Shown one piece after another: positions 63,618 to 64,000 of a stretch of DNA of 64,000 bases (its first letter is position 1; the number at the start of each line of letters is the position of its first letter). The notes beneath the pieces are model-generated. The model did no database searches. It had not been told where the DNA came from and saw nothing but the letters and a program-made list of their open reading frames with translations. A program made the position numbers and the translations under genes. The DNA is from Nonomuraea cavernae (GTDB taxonomy: Bacteria > Actinomycetota > Actinomycetes > Streptosporangiales > Streptosporangiaceae), in assembly GCF_014646355.1 (NCBI RefSeq), contig NZ_BMNH01000019.1, positions 2,126 through 66,125 on the forward strand, in the 5' to 3' direction.

Positions 63618-63855
63618 TGAGAAATGGCAGCGCACTCCCGTGCGAGCCAATTATGGTGTGCCTGTCTGGTGGTGAGAAGCAAGCCGCCGGGTCTACCGCC
63701 GGGCTGGCGGGATGTGATGCCTGTGGAGACCACGTAAGACCGTCGGGCAGTTCTCTGCCCCTCGCCTTGACCGGGACGGCTGTCGCCTGTGAAGCAGGAA
63801 GGTCCAACCTGCGAGGGTTGGAGTCCCCGCCTTCAGGGGTGGGGAGGAAGTCAAG
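63618..63855 (+). mobile_element. IS200/IS605 (tnpB-type) element remnant
   Basis: The left part has a bulged hairpin: GGC 63626-63628 with GCC 63646-63648, and CGCAC 63631-63635 with GTGCG 63640-63644. Residues in frame 2 around 63700-63745 (AGLAGCDACGDHVRPSG) resemble the extreme C-terminus of actinobacterial TnpB. The right end has nested hairpins and finishes ...GGAAGTCAAG at 63855, like IS605 right ends with a TCAA tip. No transposase or complete tnpB remains. Boundaries are set by where MFS similarity stops and restarts. Confidence 0.75.
63741..63855 (+). ncRNA. omegaRNA-like structured right end
   Basis: Three hairpins in series: GGGCAG-TTCT-CTGCCC (63745-63760), CCAACC/GGTTGG (63804-63821) and CCCCGCC/GGTGGGG (63825-63844), then GAGGAAGTCAAG. 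This is the layout of the 3' scaffold of TnpB guide RNAs; the guide would be the flanking host sequence from 63856 (CACTCGTCGTTGCAGACC). Expression is not shown by the sequence. Confidence 0.55.
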
Positions 63856-64000
63856 CACTCGTCGTTGCAGACCTGGGTGACGTCCGTGGCGCCGTGGGCC
63901 AGGGGCACCTCCGTGGCCTTCTTCGCGGCGGCGCTGTTCGTCGGCAGTGCGGTCTCCTCCTGGGCCGGCGGCCCGGTGGCCGGCGACGGAAGGTACGCGC

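Larger units (their letters stand above)
62886..64000 (+). pseudogene. MFS transporter, interrupted and internally deleted
   Basis: Residues 1-244 (62886-63620) encode the first seven or so helices of a 12-helix MFS permease (GYFLAYGLSQPLWGVLSDRFG signature loop) and stop at TGA 63618. MFS-like sequence resumes at 63856 in another frame (SSLQTWVTSVAPWARGTSVA ...) and runs off the window. The ~70 residues expected between the two parts are missing, replaced by about 240 bp of an IS605-type remnant. GTG 62841/62844 are alternative starts. Not functional as read. Confidence 0.85.

Overview
The window is high-GC chromosomal DNA from an actinomycete. Signs of this include GC-rich third codon positions, many GTG and TTG starts, whiA, rbpA, opcA, mycothiol-type enzymes and the steA/mctB pair. 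Gene content fits a sporulating filamentous actinomycete. Streptosporangiales is my best guess, from gene order and protein flavour only. No rRNA, tRNA, CRISPR or origin was recognised.

Layout. (1) 1-17.3 kb: an edge-truncated Arg/Gly-rich TPR protein, an MBL hydrolase, a single-stranded DNA-binding protein and a DUF1015 protein. Then comes the block known from mycobacteria (Rv1692-Rv1698 order): HAD phosphatase, a 52-aa protein, tlyA, nadK, recN, steA and mctB. It continues here into an MraY/WecA-like transferase, a MurJ-type flippase and a GT4 glycosyltransferase. (2) 17.3-22 kb: terC behind a clear yybP-ykoY (Mn2+) riboswitch whose expression platform can be read, then psd-pssA (phosphatidylethanolamine synthesis) and small-molecule hydrolases. 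(3) 22-36.4 kb: uvrA and uvrC, each with a RecA-NDp (PafBC-type) promoter, flanking three tandem Rieske lipoproteins. These are followed by the conserved uvrC-rapZ-yvcK-whiA and gap-pgk-tpiA-secG-rbpA blocks. (4) 36.4-41.8 kb: an amidohydrolase, an ACT-GNAT fusion, a Clp-N-only protein, a coiled-coil protein and an adenosine-deaminase-family enzyme. (5) 41.8-54.4 kb: the pentose-phosphate operon tkt-tal-pgi-zwf-opcA-pgl on the minus strand, next to ctaB, a PrsW-like protease, a SanA-like protein and ctaA (heme o/a synthesis).

(6) 54.4-61.8 kb: a tight operon for hydroxyproline catabolism. It encodes a three-subunit D-hydroxyproline dehydrogenase, a DHDPS-like deaminase, two proline-racemase-family enzymes, an ornithine-cyclodeaminase-family reductase and a GntR/FCD regulator. 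All six junctions between the first seven genes are 4-nt stop/start overlaps. (7) 61.8-64 kb: an EamA exporter and an MFS gene broken by a ~240-bp remnant of an IS200/IS605 (tnpB-type) element. The remnant keeps a structured right end resembling an omegaRNA, abutting host MFS sequence.

Most of the window is core genome. The accessory or unusual parts are the hydroxyproline operon, the IS605 scar, the Rieske triplet and the lipid-linked-glycan-like extension of the steA-mctB operon. Functions are assigned by recognising families from translated sequence; no searches were run.
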